From Hyphomicrobium_A sp963724945 (GTDB taxonomy: Bacteria > Pseudomonadota > Alphaproteobacteria > Rhizobiales > Hyphomicrobiaceae), in contig CAVRWL010000003.1 of the NCBI GenBank assembly GCA_963724945.1, positions 558,001-622,000 on the forward strand: a stretch of 64,000 nucleotides of DNA. Reading direction: 5' to 3'. Of the stretch, positions 1-8,922 are shown piece after piece. The first letter of the stretch is position 1. The number at the start of each line of letters is the position of its first letter. The position numbers and the translations under genes were made by a program. A model generated the notes under the pieces. It was not told the origin of the DNA and ran no database searches. It saw only the letters and a program-made list of their open reading frames with translations.

Positions 1-1
1 T

Positions 2-523
2 ATCGGCGTTCTTGCCGTCGGCCTCGCCATCTGCAGCATGGGCGGGGGCAACGCCACCAAGGACGCCATGACACACAATATCGAGGCTGCGAATGCCTGG
101 GCCTTCTTTCAGGCCAAGAACATCCGCCGCAACGACGTGCGGCTGCAGATCGACGCGCTCGAATTGCGGCTGGCGACCGAGCCCAGTCTTCTGATCCCGG
201 CGCGCACCGCGATCGAGGACAAGATCAAGGCGTACCGCGCCTATGAGACACGCTTGAGCTCGGAGCCCGACACCGGCGAAGGGGTGAAGGAGCTGCTCGC
301 CAAGGGCAAGGCGCTCGAGGCGCAGCGCGACATCGCCATGCGCAAGGATCCCTATTTCGACTATGCCCAGGCCATGCTGCAGATCGCCATCGTGCTGGCG
401 TCGGTGTCCATCATCACCGGCGGGACGAGCCTTCTGCTCCTGAGCCTGGTTCTTTCGGGCCTCGGCGCGCTGCTAACCCTCGACGGCTTCACGCTCCTCT
501 TTACGGTTCCCTTCATCGGCTAA
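2..523 (+). CDS. DUF4337-like membrane protein, 5'-truncated by window edge
   Basis: The reading frame is open to the first base, with hydrophobic residues before the first internal Met at base 38, so the true start lies outside the window. The visible part has the order expected for DUF4337 proteins: the end of a hydrophobic N-terminal segment, a Gly/Asn/Ala turn, the stretch ANAWAFFQAKNIRR, a charged coiled middle, then two hydrophobic segments at the C-terminus (about residues 112-160 of the visible part). It is probably an inner-membrane protein of unknown function. Family assignment is from remembered sequence character, not a search. It ends about 75 bases before leuB on the same strand, with no obvious terminator between. 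Confidence 0.6.
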   Translation: MGVLAVGLAICSMGGGNATKDAMTHNIEAANAWAFFQAKNIRRNDVRLQIDALELRLATEPSLLIPARTAIEDKIKAYRAYETRLSSEPDTGEGVKELLAKGKALEAQRDIAMRKDPYFDYAQAMLQIAIVLASVSIITGGTSLLLLSLVLSGLGALLTLDGFTLLFTVPFIG

Positions 524-598
524 TGGCTTGCTCCCGGGCAACGCGCCGGGTAGCACTACCCGCGCTTTCTCCCAACACCAACCCGAGATCACGTACGC

Positions 599-1714
599 AT
601 GACCACCCACCATCTGCTGCTCTTGCCCGGCGACGGGATCGGCGTCGAGACCATGATCGAGGTCGAGCGCGTCATCGCCTTCTTCAACAAGAGCGGCACG
701 GGTCTCACGTTCAAGACCGAGACCGACCTCGTCGGCGGCGCCGCCTTCGACAAGCACGGCGTCGCGATCAGCGACGAGGCGATGGCCAAGGCGCAAATTG
801 CCGACGCGGTCATCTTCGGCGCCGTGGGCGGGCCGAAGTGGGATGGCGTGCCTTATGCGGTGCGCCCCGAGGCCGGCCTCTTGCGCCTCAGAAAAGACCT
901 TGGCCTCTTCGCCAACCTGCGCCCCGCGATCTGCTACCCCGCACTGGCCGACGCTTCTTCCCTGAAACGCGAGCTCGTCGAAGGGCTCGACATCATGATC
1001 GTGCGCGAGCTGACGGGGGGCGTGTACTTCGGCGAGCCCAAGGAGATCGTCACGCTCGAGAACGGCGAGAAGCGCGCCATCGACACGCAAATCTACACCA
1101 CGCACGAGATCGAGCGCATCGCGCGCGTTGCCTTCGATCTTGCGAGGAAGCGCTCTGGCAAGGTGCACTCCGCCGAAAAGCGCAATGTGATGCGGACGGG
1201 TGTGCTGTGGAACGAAGTCGTGACGGCGACGCACAAGGCCTACGCGCCCGACGTCGAGCTCCACCACATCCTCGCCGATAACTGCGCCATGCAGCTCATT
1301 CGCAATCCCAAGCAGTTCGACGTCATCGTCACCGACAACCTGTTCGGCGACGTGCTCTCCGACGAGGCCGCAATGGCGACGGGCTCGCTCGGCATGCTGC
1401 CGTCCGCCTCGCTCGGCGCACCCGACCCCAAGACCGGCAAGCGCAAGGCGCTCTACGAGCCGGTGCACGGCTCGGCGCCCGACATCGCCGGCAAGGGTCT
1501 CGCCAACCCGATCGCCACCATCGCCTCGTTCGCCATGGCGCTGCGCTACTCCTTCGACATGGCCAAAGAGGCCGACCTCCTCGAGACGGCCATCGCCAAT
1601 GCGCTCGCCCAAGGCCTCAGGACCGGCGACATCATGCAGCCCGGCATGCGCCAGGTGGGAACGGCCGAGATGGGCGCAGCGATCGTCGCCGAGCTGGGCA
1701 AGCTCGCGCCCTGA
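599..1714 (+). CDS. leuB: 3-isopropylmalate dehydrogenase
   Basis: Oxidative decarboxylation of 3-isopropylmalate to 2-oxoisocaproate in leucine synthesis; cytoplasmic, NAD-dependent. At 371 residues it has the usual family length. Visible signatures are LLPGDGIG at the N-terminus, the RTGVLWNEVV substrate-region segment, and the isocitrate/isopropylmalate dehydrogenase signature beginning NLFGDVLSDEAA, with the downstream EPVHGSAPDIAGKG cofactor-binding loop. The ATG used gives the canonical N-terminus (TTHHLLLLPGDG). The next gene is asd, a pairing common in alphaproteobacteria, with a 140-base gap. Confidence 0.97.
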   Translation: MTTHHLLLLPGDGIGVETMIEVERVIAFFNKSGTGLTFKTETDLVGGAAFDKHGVAISDEAMAKAQIADAVIFGAVGGPKWDGVPYAVRPEAGLLRLRKDLGLFANLRPAICYPALADASSLKRELVEGLDIMIVRELTGGVYFGEPKEIVTLENGEKRAIDTQIYTTHEIERIARVAFDLARKRSGKVHSAEKRNVMRTGVLWNEVVTATHKAYAPDVELHHILADNCAMQLIRNPKQFDVIVTDNLFGDVLSDEAAMATGSLGMLPSASLGAPDPKTGKRKALYEPVHGSAPDIAGKGLANPIATIASFAMALRYSFDMAKEADLLETAIANALAQGLRTGDIMQPGMRQVGTAEMGAAIVAELGKLAP

Positions 1715-1855
1715 GCAGATGGCCTGGCCGTCAGCGGCCCCCGGGGCACTGCGCGGCGGCCAGCACCCTTGCAACCTGGCGCCCGCGCGCGTAAGTGATC
1801 GCCCGCAGAACGATGTGCCGCGCGCAGCCACAGGCTTGAAAGTCAGGATCTTACG

Positions 1856-2884
1856 ATGGGCTACAAGGTCGCCGTTGTCGGCGCCACGGGCAACGTGGGC
1901 CGCGAGATGCTGAACGTGCTCGCCGAGCGCGCCTTTCCGGCCGATGAGGTCTTCGCCATCGCCTCGCGCCGCTCGCTCGGCACCGAGGTGTCGTTCGGCG
2001 AGAAGACGCTGAAATGCCAGGACCTGGAGCAGTTCGACTTCGCAAGAGCGGATTTCTGCCTCATGTCTGCAGGCTCGGCCGTCTCCAAGGACTGGTCGCC
2101 GAGGATCGGTGCCAAAGGCTGCATCGTCATCGACAACTCGTCCGCCTGGCGCTACGACCGCGACGTGCCGCTCGTCGTTCCCGAGGTCAATCCCGACGCG
2201 GTCAAGGGCTACACCAAGAAGAACATCATCGCCAATCCGAACTGCTCCACCGCACAGCTCGTCGTCGCCTTGAAGCCGCTACACGACGCGGCCGGCATCA
2301 AGCGCGTCGTCGTCTCGACCTACCAGTCGGTCTCCGGCGCGGGCAAAGAGGCGATGGACGAGCTGTGGTCGCAGACCAAAAGCATGTACGTGCCGGGCAC
2401 CGACATCGAGCCGCAGAAGTTTCCCAAGCAGATCGCCTTCAACTGCATTCCTCAGATCGACGTCTTCATGGAGGACGGCTACACGAAAGAGGAATGGAAG
2501 ATGATGGCCGAGACCAAGAAGATCCTCGATCCGCGCATCAAGCTGACGGCGACGTGCGTGCGCGTGCCGGTGTTCGTCGGCCATTCGGAGGCCGTCACCA
2601 TCGAGCTCGAGAAGCCGCTCAGCGCCGATGAGGCGCGCGAGATCCTGCGCACAGCCCCCGGCGTGCTGGTCGTCGATAAGCGTGAGCCCGGCGGCTACGT
2701 GACGCCGGTCGAGGCCGCCGGCGAGTTTGCCACCTACGTGTCGCGCATTCGCGAGGATGCGACCGTCGACAACGGCCTGGCGCTGTGGATCGTCGCCGAC
2801 AATCTCTTGAAGGGCGCCGCGCTCAACACGGTGCAGATCGCCGAGACGATCATCAACCGCAAGCTCCTGCCCAACGCGGCCTGA
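1856..2884 (+). CDS. asd: Aspartate-semialdehyde dehydrogenase
   Basis: Reduces aspartyl phosphate to aspartate semialdehyde, the branch point to lysine/diaminopimelate, threonine and methionine. The 342-residue protein opens with the NADP-binding motif VVGATGNVGREML. The catalytic cysteine is Cys130 in NPNCSTAQLV, and the active-site histidine lies in VFVGHSEAV (around residue 244). Length and motifs are complete. It follows leuB on the same strand after a 140-base gap in which I see no gene. Together with dapF and a DapC-like aminotransferase elsewhere in the window it belongs to the diaminopimelate route. Confidence 0.97.
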   Translation: MGYKVAVVGATGNVGREMLNVLAERAFPADEVFAIASRRSLGTEVSFGEKTLKCQDLEQFDFARADFCLMSAGSAVSKDWSPRIGAKGCIVIDNSSAWRYDRDVPLVVPEVNPDAVKGYTKKNIIANPNCSTAQLVVALKPLHDAAGIKRVVVSTYQSVSGAGKEAMDELWSQTKSMYVPGTDIEPQKFPKQIAFNCIPQIDVFMEDGYTKEEWKMMAETKKILDPRIKLTATCVRVPVFVGHSEAVTIELEKPLSADEAREILRTAPGVLVVDKREPGGYVTPVEAAGEFATYVSRIREDATVDNGLALWIVADNLLKGAALNTVQIAETIINRKLLPNAA

Positions 2885-2903
2885 GCGCGGCGCACGTCAG
2901 CGA

Positions 2904-3395
2904 CTACTTCTCGGCCTCCGCTTTGGCCTGCAGCTTGCTGAGCGCCTCGACGATCGCGTTCAGGTCCTGCACGAAGCGCTCGCGCTGCTGTCCGGGAAGG
3001 GCTGCGAGAATCCTGTCGTCGACACGCTTGGCGAGCGGATCGGCGGCCTTCAGCACGCGCCAGCCCTCGTCGGTGAGCTTGACCGCGTAGGCGCGCGCAT
3101 CATCCTTGGTGCGCCGCCGCTGCAGCAGCCCTTTTTTCAGCATGCGGCGAACGATGTCGGCCAAAGTCGAGCGGTCGATACCCGTCTTCTCGACGAGCTG
3201 GGTCTGGCTCAGGCCCTCGTTCTGGGAAACGGCCACCAGCACCGCGTATTGCCGCGGCGTGAGGTCCCCTTCGCTCATCTCGCCCTGAAAGATGTCGGCG
3301 GCGCATTGGCCGGCCCGATGCAGCAAATGAATTGGGGACCGCTCGAGCCTTCCGACCGTCATGTCGCGTGCCCTATACCGTGCCATGATTGTCAT
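2904..3395 (-). CDS. MarR-family transcriptional regulator
   Basis: A 163-residue winged-helix regulator. The core reads LTPRQYAVLVAVSQNEGLSQ, then the recognition region TGIDRSTLADIVRRM and the wing KGLLQRRRTKDDARAY, which is the standard MarR pattern. Met12 (base 3362) is an alternative start that would remove a basic leader. It is convergent with asd, with only 20 bases between stops. About 240 bases of promoter DNA lie upstream before the next minus-strand gene. No ligand or target can be inferred; the neighbouring genes are housekeeping. Confidence 0.9.
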   Translation of the reverse strand: MTIMARYRARDMTVGRLERSPIHLLHRAGQCAADIFQGEMSEGDLTPRQYAVLVAVSQNEGLSQTQLVEKTGIDRSTLADIVRRMLKKGLLQRRRTKDDARAYAVKLTDEGWRVLKAADPLAKRVDDRILAALPGQQRERFVQDLNAIVEALSKLQAKAEAEK

Positions 3396-3638
3396 TGGTC
3401 AAGGTAGGGCCAGCTCGAAGCGTCGCTCGCAACGCCGCCGAGCAGACAGCGCGTCGATCCCCCGGTGCCCCACCTTTGCCCGAGAGGAAAAGGTTACGGT
3501 TCCATTTGGAGAAAATACCAGTTCTCGCCGTTCGTCTAGAGAAAAACTACCGTCGGCGACCAACAATTCGCAAGATATTGTCGCACACTGCCATGAATAC
3601 TGAGTATCCGTATAGCGACTATCTGACGAGGTACTGCT

Positions 3639-4262
3639 CTACTCTGTCGGCAACTCGTATTGCCGCAGCAGTCCGATTTGCGCGACGGCGAACGCCATCG
3701 TCAACGGCATGATGGCGAACACCTTGAAGCTCACCCACACGTCGGTCGAGAACGAGCGCCAAACGATCTCGTTGAGCACGGCAAGGAATACAAAGAAGAA
3801 GGCCCAGCGCCACGTCAGCTTGCGCCAGCCTTCCTCGGTCAGGCGGAACACCTCGCCGAACACGATCCGCAGCAGCGATTGACCGTACATGAGCCCGATG
3901 AACAGCGCGCTGGCGAACAACGCATTGACGATCGTCGGCTTGATCTTGATGAAGTGATCGTCCTGCAGCCAGAGCGTGAGGCCGCCGAACACGAGGACGC
4001 AGGCGCCGGAGACCAGCGGCATCACCGCAATGCGCCCGAACAGTGCGCGCGAGGCGAGAAGCGAGATGAGCGTCGCCACCATGAAGGTCCCGGTACCCCA
4101 GTAGATGCCGGCGCGCGCATTCGTGAGGAAGAACACCGCGAGCGGACCCACCTCGACGATCAGCTTCAGCACTTGGCCGCGGGCCGACGACGTCTCGGCG
4201 GGTTTGCTTACCTCGTTTGCCATCTCGCTCCCAAGCCCCTGCAGATTTGCTTCTCTTTTCAA
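3639..4262 (-). CDS. Septation protein A / YciB-type inner membrane protein (copy 1)
   Basis: A 207-residue polytopic membrane protein of the YciB/IspZ family, implicated in cell-envelope and septum maintenance. Family hallmarks are the GPLAVFFLTNARAG segment in the first transmembrane helix, the KPTIVNALFASALFIGL helix, and a WRKLTWRWAFFFVFLAVLNEIVW segment (quoted in part: TWRWAFFFVFLAVLNE). About five to six hydrophobic segments are visible. It lies directly downstream of a second, divergent family member on the same strand, giving a tandem pair. It appears to be the last gene of the dapF-mtaB-ftsY-yciB run. Confidence 0.9.
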   Translation of the reverse strand: MKREANLQGLGSEMANEVSKPAETSSARGQVLKLIVEVGPLAVFFLTNARAGIYWGTGTFMVATLISLLASRALFGRIAVMPLVSGACVLVFGGLTLWLQDDHFIKIKPTIVNALFASALFIGLMYGQSLLRIVFGEVFRLTEEGWRKLTWRWAFFFVFLAVLNEIVWRSFSTDVWVSFKVFAIMPLTMAFAVAQIGLLRQYELPTE

Positions 4263-4302
4263 TCCGTTGCGCCTTATTCCAACACGGGCCCAATGTGGGG
4301 CC

Positions 4303-5046
4303 TCAGCCGAGCTTGGCTTCGCGCGAGGCGCGCGCGGCGGGTTTGCTTGCGGCGCTTAACGGCTCGAAGTCCGCGCCGCTGCGAGCACTCGAGCTGCTCG
4401 CGGTCGGAGCCGGCAAGGCTTTGGGAAACCTGTCCTCGGGGATGCGGTAGCGCTGCATGATGCGTGTCAGATACCAGGCATAGAACGCCGACAGCGGCAT
4501 GATGAGCGCGACCTTGAAGGCGATCCATATCCCGATGCCGTTCATCTCGAGGTTCAGGATGTTGTAGACATGCTGGTCCTTGAAGGTCAGGCGCACAAAC
4601 TCGTTGGCGAACGCGGTGAACACGAAGAACCACGCGAAGCTCCAAGTGAACCTGTCCCAGCCCTCCTTCGTGTAGTGAAAGGTCTTCTCGAAGACGTACT
4701 TGAAGAAGTTTCTGTCGAGCCACAGCCCGCCGAACAGGAACAGCGCGAACATCGCATTGAAGATCGTCACCTTGATCTGCACCCACATGGGATCCTTGGT
4801 CACGATCGTCATGCCGCCGAACACCACCGTCACGCTGGACGCGATCAGGGGAAAGATCGGCAGGCGACGCAGCACGATGAGCATCGCGACGATGGCGACG
4901 ACGGTCGAGATGATGAGCGCCCAGGTGCCGGCGGCGATGCCGTACATTGCATTGACGATGAACATCAGCACGAGCGGTCCGAACTCGCTCAGGATGTTGA
5001 CCGTCTGCTCGGCAGTAAAAGGCATCAATCGCTTCAACGCGCCCAT
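4303..5046 (-). CDS. Septation protein A / YciB-type inner membrane protein (copy 2)
   Basis: A second YciB/IspZ-family protein, 247 residues. The conserved positions match copy 1: SEFGPLVLMFIVNAMYG, KVTIFNAMFALFLFGGL, and the FTWSFAWFFVFTAFANEFVR helix. It is longer than its neighbour because of a hydrophilic C-terminal tail of about 45 residues rich in Ser/Ala/Arg. Met8 (base 5025, MPFTAEQ) is an alternative start. Only about 40 bases separate it from copy 1, so co-transcription is likely. The sequences differ enough to suggest an old duplication or distinct roles rather than a recent copy. Confidence 0.88.
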   Translation of the reverse strand: MGALKRLMPFTAEQTVNILSEFGPLVLMFIVNAMYGIAAGTWALIISTVVAIVAMLIVLRRLPIFPLIASSVTVVFGGMTIVTKDPMWVQIKVTIFNAMFALFLFGGLWLDRNFFKYVFEKTFHYTKEGWDRFTWSFAWFFVFTAFANEFVRLTFKDQHVYNILNLEMNGIGIWIAFKVALIMPLSAFYAWYLTRIMQRYRIPEDRFPKALPAPTASSSSARSGADFEPLSAASKPAARASREAKLG

Positions 5047-5116
5047 GTGCCCGAGATCACCCTTCCATCGTTAACAATTGTTGAGGCTCGCCTTTGAGCT
5101 GCCTTTGCCGCGCCAC

Positions 5117-6139
5117 CTAGCCCGCGGCGATGGCCTGTGCAAACCCCCCTGCGTCGAATGGCTGGAGATCGTCAATGCCTTCGCCGATGCCGACGGCCCG
5201 CACCGGCAGGCCGTGCTTGGCCGAGATGGCGACCAAAATGCCGCCCCGCGCCGTCCCGTCGAGCTTGGTCATGATGAGGCCGGTGACCCCGGCGCGCTCG
5301 CGAAACACCTCCACCTGCGCCAGCGCGTTCTGGCCGGTCGTGGCATCGAGCACCAGCAGCACCTCGTGCGGCGCTGTCGGATCGACCTTGCGCAGCACGC
5401 GGATGACCTTGGCGAGCTCCTCCATGAGCCCTTCCTTGTTCTGCAGCCGGCCGGCTGTGTCGACGAGCAAGACGTCGACACCGTTGGCCTGCGCCTCTGC
5501 AAGTGCATCGTAAGCGAGCCCGGCTGCATCCGACCCGACCGCGCCGGCGACGACGCGGGAGCCCGTGCGCTCGCCCCAGATCTTCAATTGATCGGTGGCC
5601 GCGGCGCGGAACGTATCGCCGGCGGCGAGCATCACCTTTTTGCCCTCGCGCGCGAGCTGCGCGGCAAGCTTGCCGATGGTGGTCGTCTTGCCCGTCCCGT
5701 TGACGCCGACGACGAGGATCACGTGCGGCCGATGCGTTCCATCAATCGACAGCGGCTCTGCGACAGGCGCCAAGACGCGCTCGACCTCGGCCTTCAATAC
5801 GGCGCGCACGTCCTCGGCATCGATGCCCTTCTCATAGCGGCCCTTGCCGAGTGCGGCGATGATGCGCTCGGCCGTCGCCAGCCCGAGGTCGGCCTCGATC
5901 AGGACATCCTCCAGGTCTTCGAGCGTGTCATGTGACAGCTTGCGCTTGGTGAAGAGCCCGGCGATCCCCTCCGACAGCTTGCTCGACGTCTTGCCGAGAC
6001 CTGAGCGCAGGCGCTCCATGAAACGGCCCGAGGACGATGCGGGCGGCTCCGCCGCAGCGGCCGGAGGCGTGGCGCCGGCGGGCTTTGCGCCCCACAAGCG
6101 GCCGAGAGCCCCTTGCGCCTTACCACCGCGCTCGCTCAC
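5117..6139 (-). CDS. ftsY: Signal recognition particle receptor FtsY
   Basis: GTPase receptor for the signal recognition particle at the inner membrane. The NG domain is complete: N-domain helices from about residue 60, G1 VGVNGTGKTTTIGKLA, the DTFRAAATDQL loop, DTAGR, and TKLDGTARGG near the C-terminus. The short acidic A domain is replaced by a Pro/Ala/Ser-rich leader, as in many alphaproteobacteria. I chose the GTG at 6139 because it overlaps the mtaB stop in a GTGA, the usual sign of translational coupling; an ATG at 6163 would add eight residues. Its partner Ffh is encoded 2.8 kb away on the other strand. Confidence 0.95.
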   Translation of the reverse strand: MSERGGKAQGALGRLWGAKPAGATPPAAAAEPPASSSGRFMERLRSGLGKTSSKLSEGIAGLFTKRKLSHDTLEDLEDVLIEADLGLATAERIIAALGKGRYEKGIDAEDVRAVLKAEVERVLAPVAEPLSIDGTHRPHVILVVGVNGTGKTTTIGKLAAQLAREGKKVMLAAGDTFRAAATDQLKIWGERTGSRVVAGAVGSDAAGLAYDALAEAQANGVDVLLVDTAGRLQNKEGLMEELAKVIRVLRKVDPTAPHEVLLVLDATTGQNALAQVEVFRERAGVTGLIMTKLDGTARGGILVAISAKHGLPVRAVGIGEGIDDLQPFDAGGFAQAIAAG

Positions 6140-7392
6140 GCCAGCACCTCGCCCGACAAGCACCGACCATCGTGGCCGCTGATGCGCGCGCGCAAAAGCG
6201 TGCCGGGCGCGACCGCGCCGGGAAGACGGATCTCGGCGAACTGCCGCGTGCGGCCCACACCGTCGCGCTCCATCAAGACCTCGACCTCCGAGCCCGTTTG
6301 CCGGGCGAGATAGCGCGAAAGTGCGACAGCACCTTTCTCCCTGAGATGGCCTGCGCGCTCCTTGACGAGGCCGCGCGACACTTGCGGCATGCGTGCTGCC
6401 GGCGTGCCTTGGCGCGCGGAGAAGGGAAAGACGTGCAGAAACGTTAGGCCGCAGTCGTCGACGATGCTCATGGAATTGGCGAACATGGCCTCGGTCTCGG
6501 TGGGGAAGCCCGCGATCAGATCGGCTCCGAACACCACGTCGGGACGCATGCGGCGCACGTCCTCGCAGAAGCGCACCGCATCGGCGCGGGAATGGCGCCG
6601 CTTCATGCGCTTCAGAACCATATCGTCACCCGCCTGCATCGACAGATGCAGGTGCGGCATGAGCCGCTCCTCCTCGGCGATCGCCCGCTTCAATTCGCCA
6701 TCCGCCTCGACCTGGTCGATTGAGGAAAGCCGCAGGCGCTTGAGCTCGGGGACAGCTTTGAGGATCTGGCGCACCAATACGCCGAGCGAGGCAGCACCCG
6801 GCAGGTCCTCGCCGTAGGCGGTGATGTCGACCCCGGTCAGCACCACCTCGCGGCAGCCGCCTTCGACGAGGCGGCCGATTTGTGCCACGACCTCGCCTGC
6901 GGGCACGGACCGCGACGGCCCACGGCCGAACGGAATAATGCAGAACGTGCAGCGGTGGTTGCAGCCGTTCTGCACCTGCACGTAGGCGCGCGCCCGCGCT
7001 CCGAAGCCGTCGATCAAATGCCCGGCGGTCTCGCGCACGCTCATGATGTCGTCGACCTGAATGCGCTCGCAGGATCCCGTCGACAGGCCGGCGAATGTAT
7101 CGTGCCTCACCTTCTCGGCGTTGCCGATGACGTGGTCGACCTCAGGCATAGCGGCAAAGCGCTCCGGCTCCACTTGGGCCGCGCAGCCGGTGACGATGAT
7201 GCGGGCCTGAGGGTGCTCGCGGGCCAGCTTGCGGATCGCTTGCGTCGCCTGGCGCACGGCCTCGCCCGTCACCGCACAGGTGTTGACGATGACGGCATCG
7301 CTCAGCCCGGCATCGGACGCATTCTTGCGCATCACCTCCGACTCGTAGGCGTTGAGCCGGCAGCCGAGCGTTATAATGAGAGGATCGGCCAT
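6136..7392 (-). CDS. mtaB: tRNA (t6A37) methylthiotransferase MtaB
   Basis: Radical-SAM enzyme that adds a methylthio group to t6A37 of tRNAs, giving ms2t6A. The 418-residue protein has the N-terminal UPF0004 domain (TLGCRLNAYES, VNTCAVT, VTGCAAQV supply three cluster cysteines). The central radical-SAM motif is CNHRCTFC in NGCNHRCTFCIIPFGRG, and a C-terminal TRAM-like segment starts around GSEVEVLMERDG. The class is the MtaB/e-MtaB rather than MiaB type judging from the N-terminal wording. It overlaps ftsY by four bases and sits 90 bases downstream of dapF, an arrangement conserved in Rhizobiales. Confidence 0.95.
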   Translation of the reverse strand: MADPLIITLGCRLNAYESEVMRKNASDAGLSDAVIVNTCAVTGEAVRQATQAIRKLAREHPQARIIVTGCAAQVEPERFAAMPEVDHVIGNAEKVRHDTFAGLSTGSCERIQVDDIMSVRETAGHLIDGFGARARAYVQVQNGCNHRCTFCIIPFGRGPSRSVPAGEVVAQIGRLVEGGCREVVLTGVDITAYGEDLPGAASLGVLVRQILKAVPELKRLRLSSIDQVEADGELKRAIAEEERLMPHLHLSMQAGDDMVLKRMKRRHSRADAVRFCEDVRRMRPDVVFGADLIAGFPTETEAMFANSMSIVDDCGLTFLHVFPFSARQGTPAARMPQVSRGLVKERAGHLREKGAVALSRYLARQTGSEVEVLMERDGVGRTRQFAEIRLPGAVAPGTLLRARISGHDGRCLSGEVLA

Positions 7393-7481
7393 TCTTTCCT
7401 TGGCATCATCAATCCCGGAAGAGCCGCTACGCCGTTGAGCTCGCGGATACAGGCGGTCTTACTCGACAACTTTGGCGGCCG

Positions 7482-8348
7482 CTAGACTGGCGCGCGCGAC
7501 AGAACCTCCGGCCCAAGCGTTCCTTCGAACTCGAGCTCGGCGGGTCCGCTCATCAGGATATGGCCGTCTGCCGTCCAATCGATGAACAGCGCCCCGCCGG
7601 GCAGCTCCACCGTCACCTGTCGATCGGTGAGCCGCTTGCGGGCCGCGGCTACCGCCGCCGCGCAGGCCGCCGTGCCGCACGCCCTGGTGAGCCCGGCGCC
7701 GCGCTCCCAGGTCTTGAGCTTGATCAAGTTGCGCGATTTCACCTGCGCCAGCGAGATGTTGGCGCGCTCGGGAAAGATCGGATGGTTCTCCAGAAGCGGG
7801 CCGAAGCGGGCGAGGTCGTGGGCATCGACGTCGTCGACCCAGAAGATCGCGTGCGGATTGCCGACGTTGACGACCGACGGCGAATGCAAAACGGGGGCGT
7901 CGATCGGACCGATCTGCAGCTCGATGCCGGTCGTGTCGTGAAAGGGCTCAGCGAGCGGGATCTCGTCCCAGGCAAAGCGCGGCTCGCCCATGTCGATCAC
8001 GATTTTGTCCGCGCTTTCGACATGCGCGCCCAGCACGCCCGCGCGCGTCTCGATCTTGGCCTCCTCGCGGCCGGTCTCCTGCGATAGGAGGAGGGCGACG
8101 CATCGCGCCGCGTTTCCGCAAGCGCCGACCTCCGAGCCGTCGGCGTTGAAAATGCGCATGAAGACGTCGGCCTTGTCGGACGGCTCGAGCACGATGATCT
8201 GGTCGCAGCCTGGCCCGCGCGAGCGGTCGCCGATGCGGCGGGCATCCTCCGGCGTTATCTCGGCTTCATGCAGCCGCGCGTCGAGGATGACGAAATCGTT
8301 GCCGAGTCCGTTCATCTTGCGAAAGGCAATGGTAGCAGCGCCGCTCAT
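7482..8348 (-). CDS. dapF: Diaminopimelate epimerase
   Basis: Interconverts LL- and meso-diaminopimelate for peptidoglycan and lysine. The two catalytic cysteines are in the GACGNAARC and RACGTAACA motifs of the two symmetric halves. The start at 8348 gives a 288-residue protein beginning MSGAATIAFRKMNGLGNDF, the family's normal length and N-terminus; the frame stays open another 177 bases upstream but encodes Pro/Arg-rich sequence unlike the family. It leads the minus-strand group dapF-mtaB-ftsY-yciB. Confidence 0.96.
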   Translation of the reverse strand: MSGAATIAFRKMNGLGNDFVILDARLHEAEITPEDARRIGDRSRGPGCDQIIVLEPSDKADVFMRIFNADGSEVGACGNAARCVALLLSQETGREEAKIETRAGVLGAHVESADKIVIDMGEPRFAWDEIPLAEPFHDTTGIELQIGPIDAPVLHSPSVVNVGNPHAIFWVDDVDAHDLARFGPLLENHPIFPERANISLAQVKSRNLIKLKTWERGAGLTRACGTAACAAAVAAARKRLTDRQVTVELPGGALFIDWTADGHILMSGPAELEFEGTLGPEVLSRAPV

Positions 8349-8922
8349 GAGCCCCATATATGGCGGCCGGCCAGCAAAAGACAATCTTGAGAGGAGCGCG
8401 GGGGTGAGCACGGACGGGCTCCCCCCGCAAAGCCGTGCGCGACCGGCGCGCGGCGCGTTTCTGGGTGGACGAAACCTAAGGCCACCTTGACCCGCATCAG
8501 GCGCCGGGCCCAAGTCGACGGGCATACTCCTTTTCTATTTTCGAGGCCGCCCCATGCCCTCCCAGCTGCCCCGCTCGAGTCTCCGGCTCCTGCAACTGTC
8601 ATTTGTCGCGCCCCGCCCGTGCCGGGGCTTTAGCTGCATCTGCCTGACGCACCAGGAGCGGCGCGCGCTGCGCCGCGTGGCTAGGATCGTGCGCAAGTGG
8701 AAGCGGCAGGTCCGGCGCCAGGCTCGGGCCCAGCGAGCCGCTGGCGGCCAAGGTTGACAGCCGCCCCGGCACCGGGGCATTGTCCGCGCCATCACGACGG
8801 CCCTGAGACCAGAGCCGCCGCCCTGCCAGCGGGAGGATCCCGTGAGGCCGGGGGGTCAACACCCGCCAGCGCGTTGCGCCCGCGGGTGCGTTTCCATTTT
8901 GCGCGAGCGGATCTAACGAAGA
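8349..8922. other. Intergenic region between dapF and ffh with paired GC-rich hairpins
   Basis: This divergent region is about 570 bases long, unusually large for the window. No convincing gene is seen; a 67-codon Arg-rich frame at 8554-8757 has no recognisable content. Two inverted repeats stand out. GCCCCG/CGGGGC at 8610-8628 has a 7-base loop and is followed by TTTAG. GCCCCGGCACCGGGGC at 8763-8778 is a perfect palindrome. The 10 bases at 8619-8628 are also exactly complementary to 8763-8772, so a long-range alternative pairing is possible. Promoters for dapF and ffh must lie here, but I cannot place them. Confidence 0.5.

Noticed and set aside
473..1831. 452-codon open frame antisense to leuB
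   Set aside because: It is the shadow of leuB in GC-rich DNA; Arg/His/Gly-rich with no motif, while leuB has full family signatures.
8554..8757. 67-codon Arg-rich open frame
   Set aside because: No family, no clear ribosome site, and it overlaps the hairpin region.
8700..8760. Possible 4.5S (SRP) RNA upstream of ffh
   Set aside because: CAGGTCCGG occurs, but the conserved GGTCCGGAAGGAAGCAGCC tetraloop region is absent.
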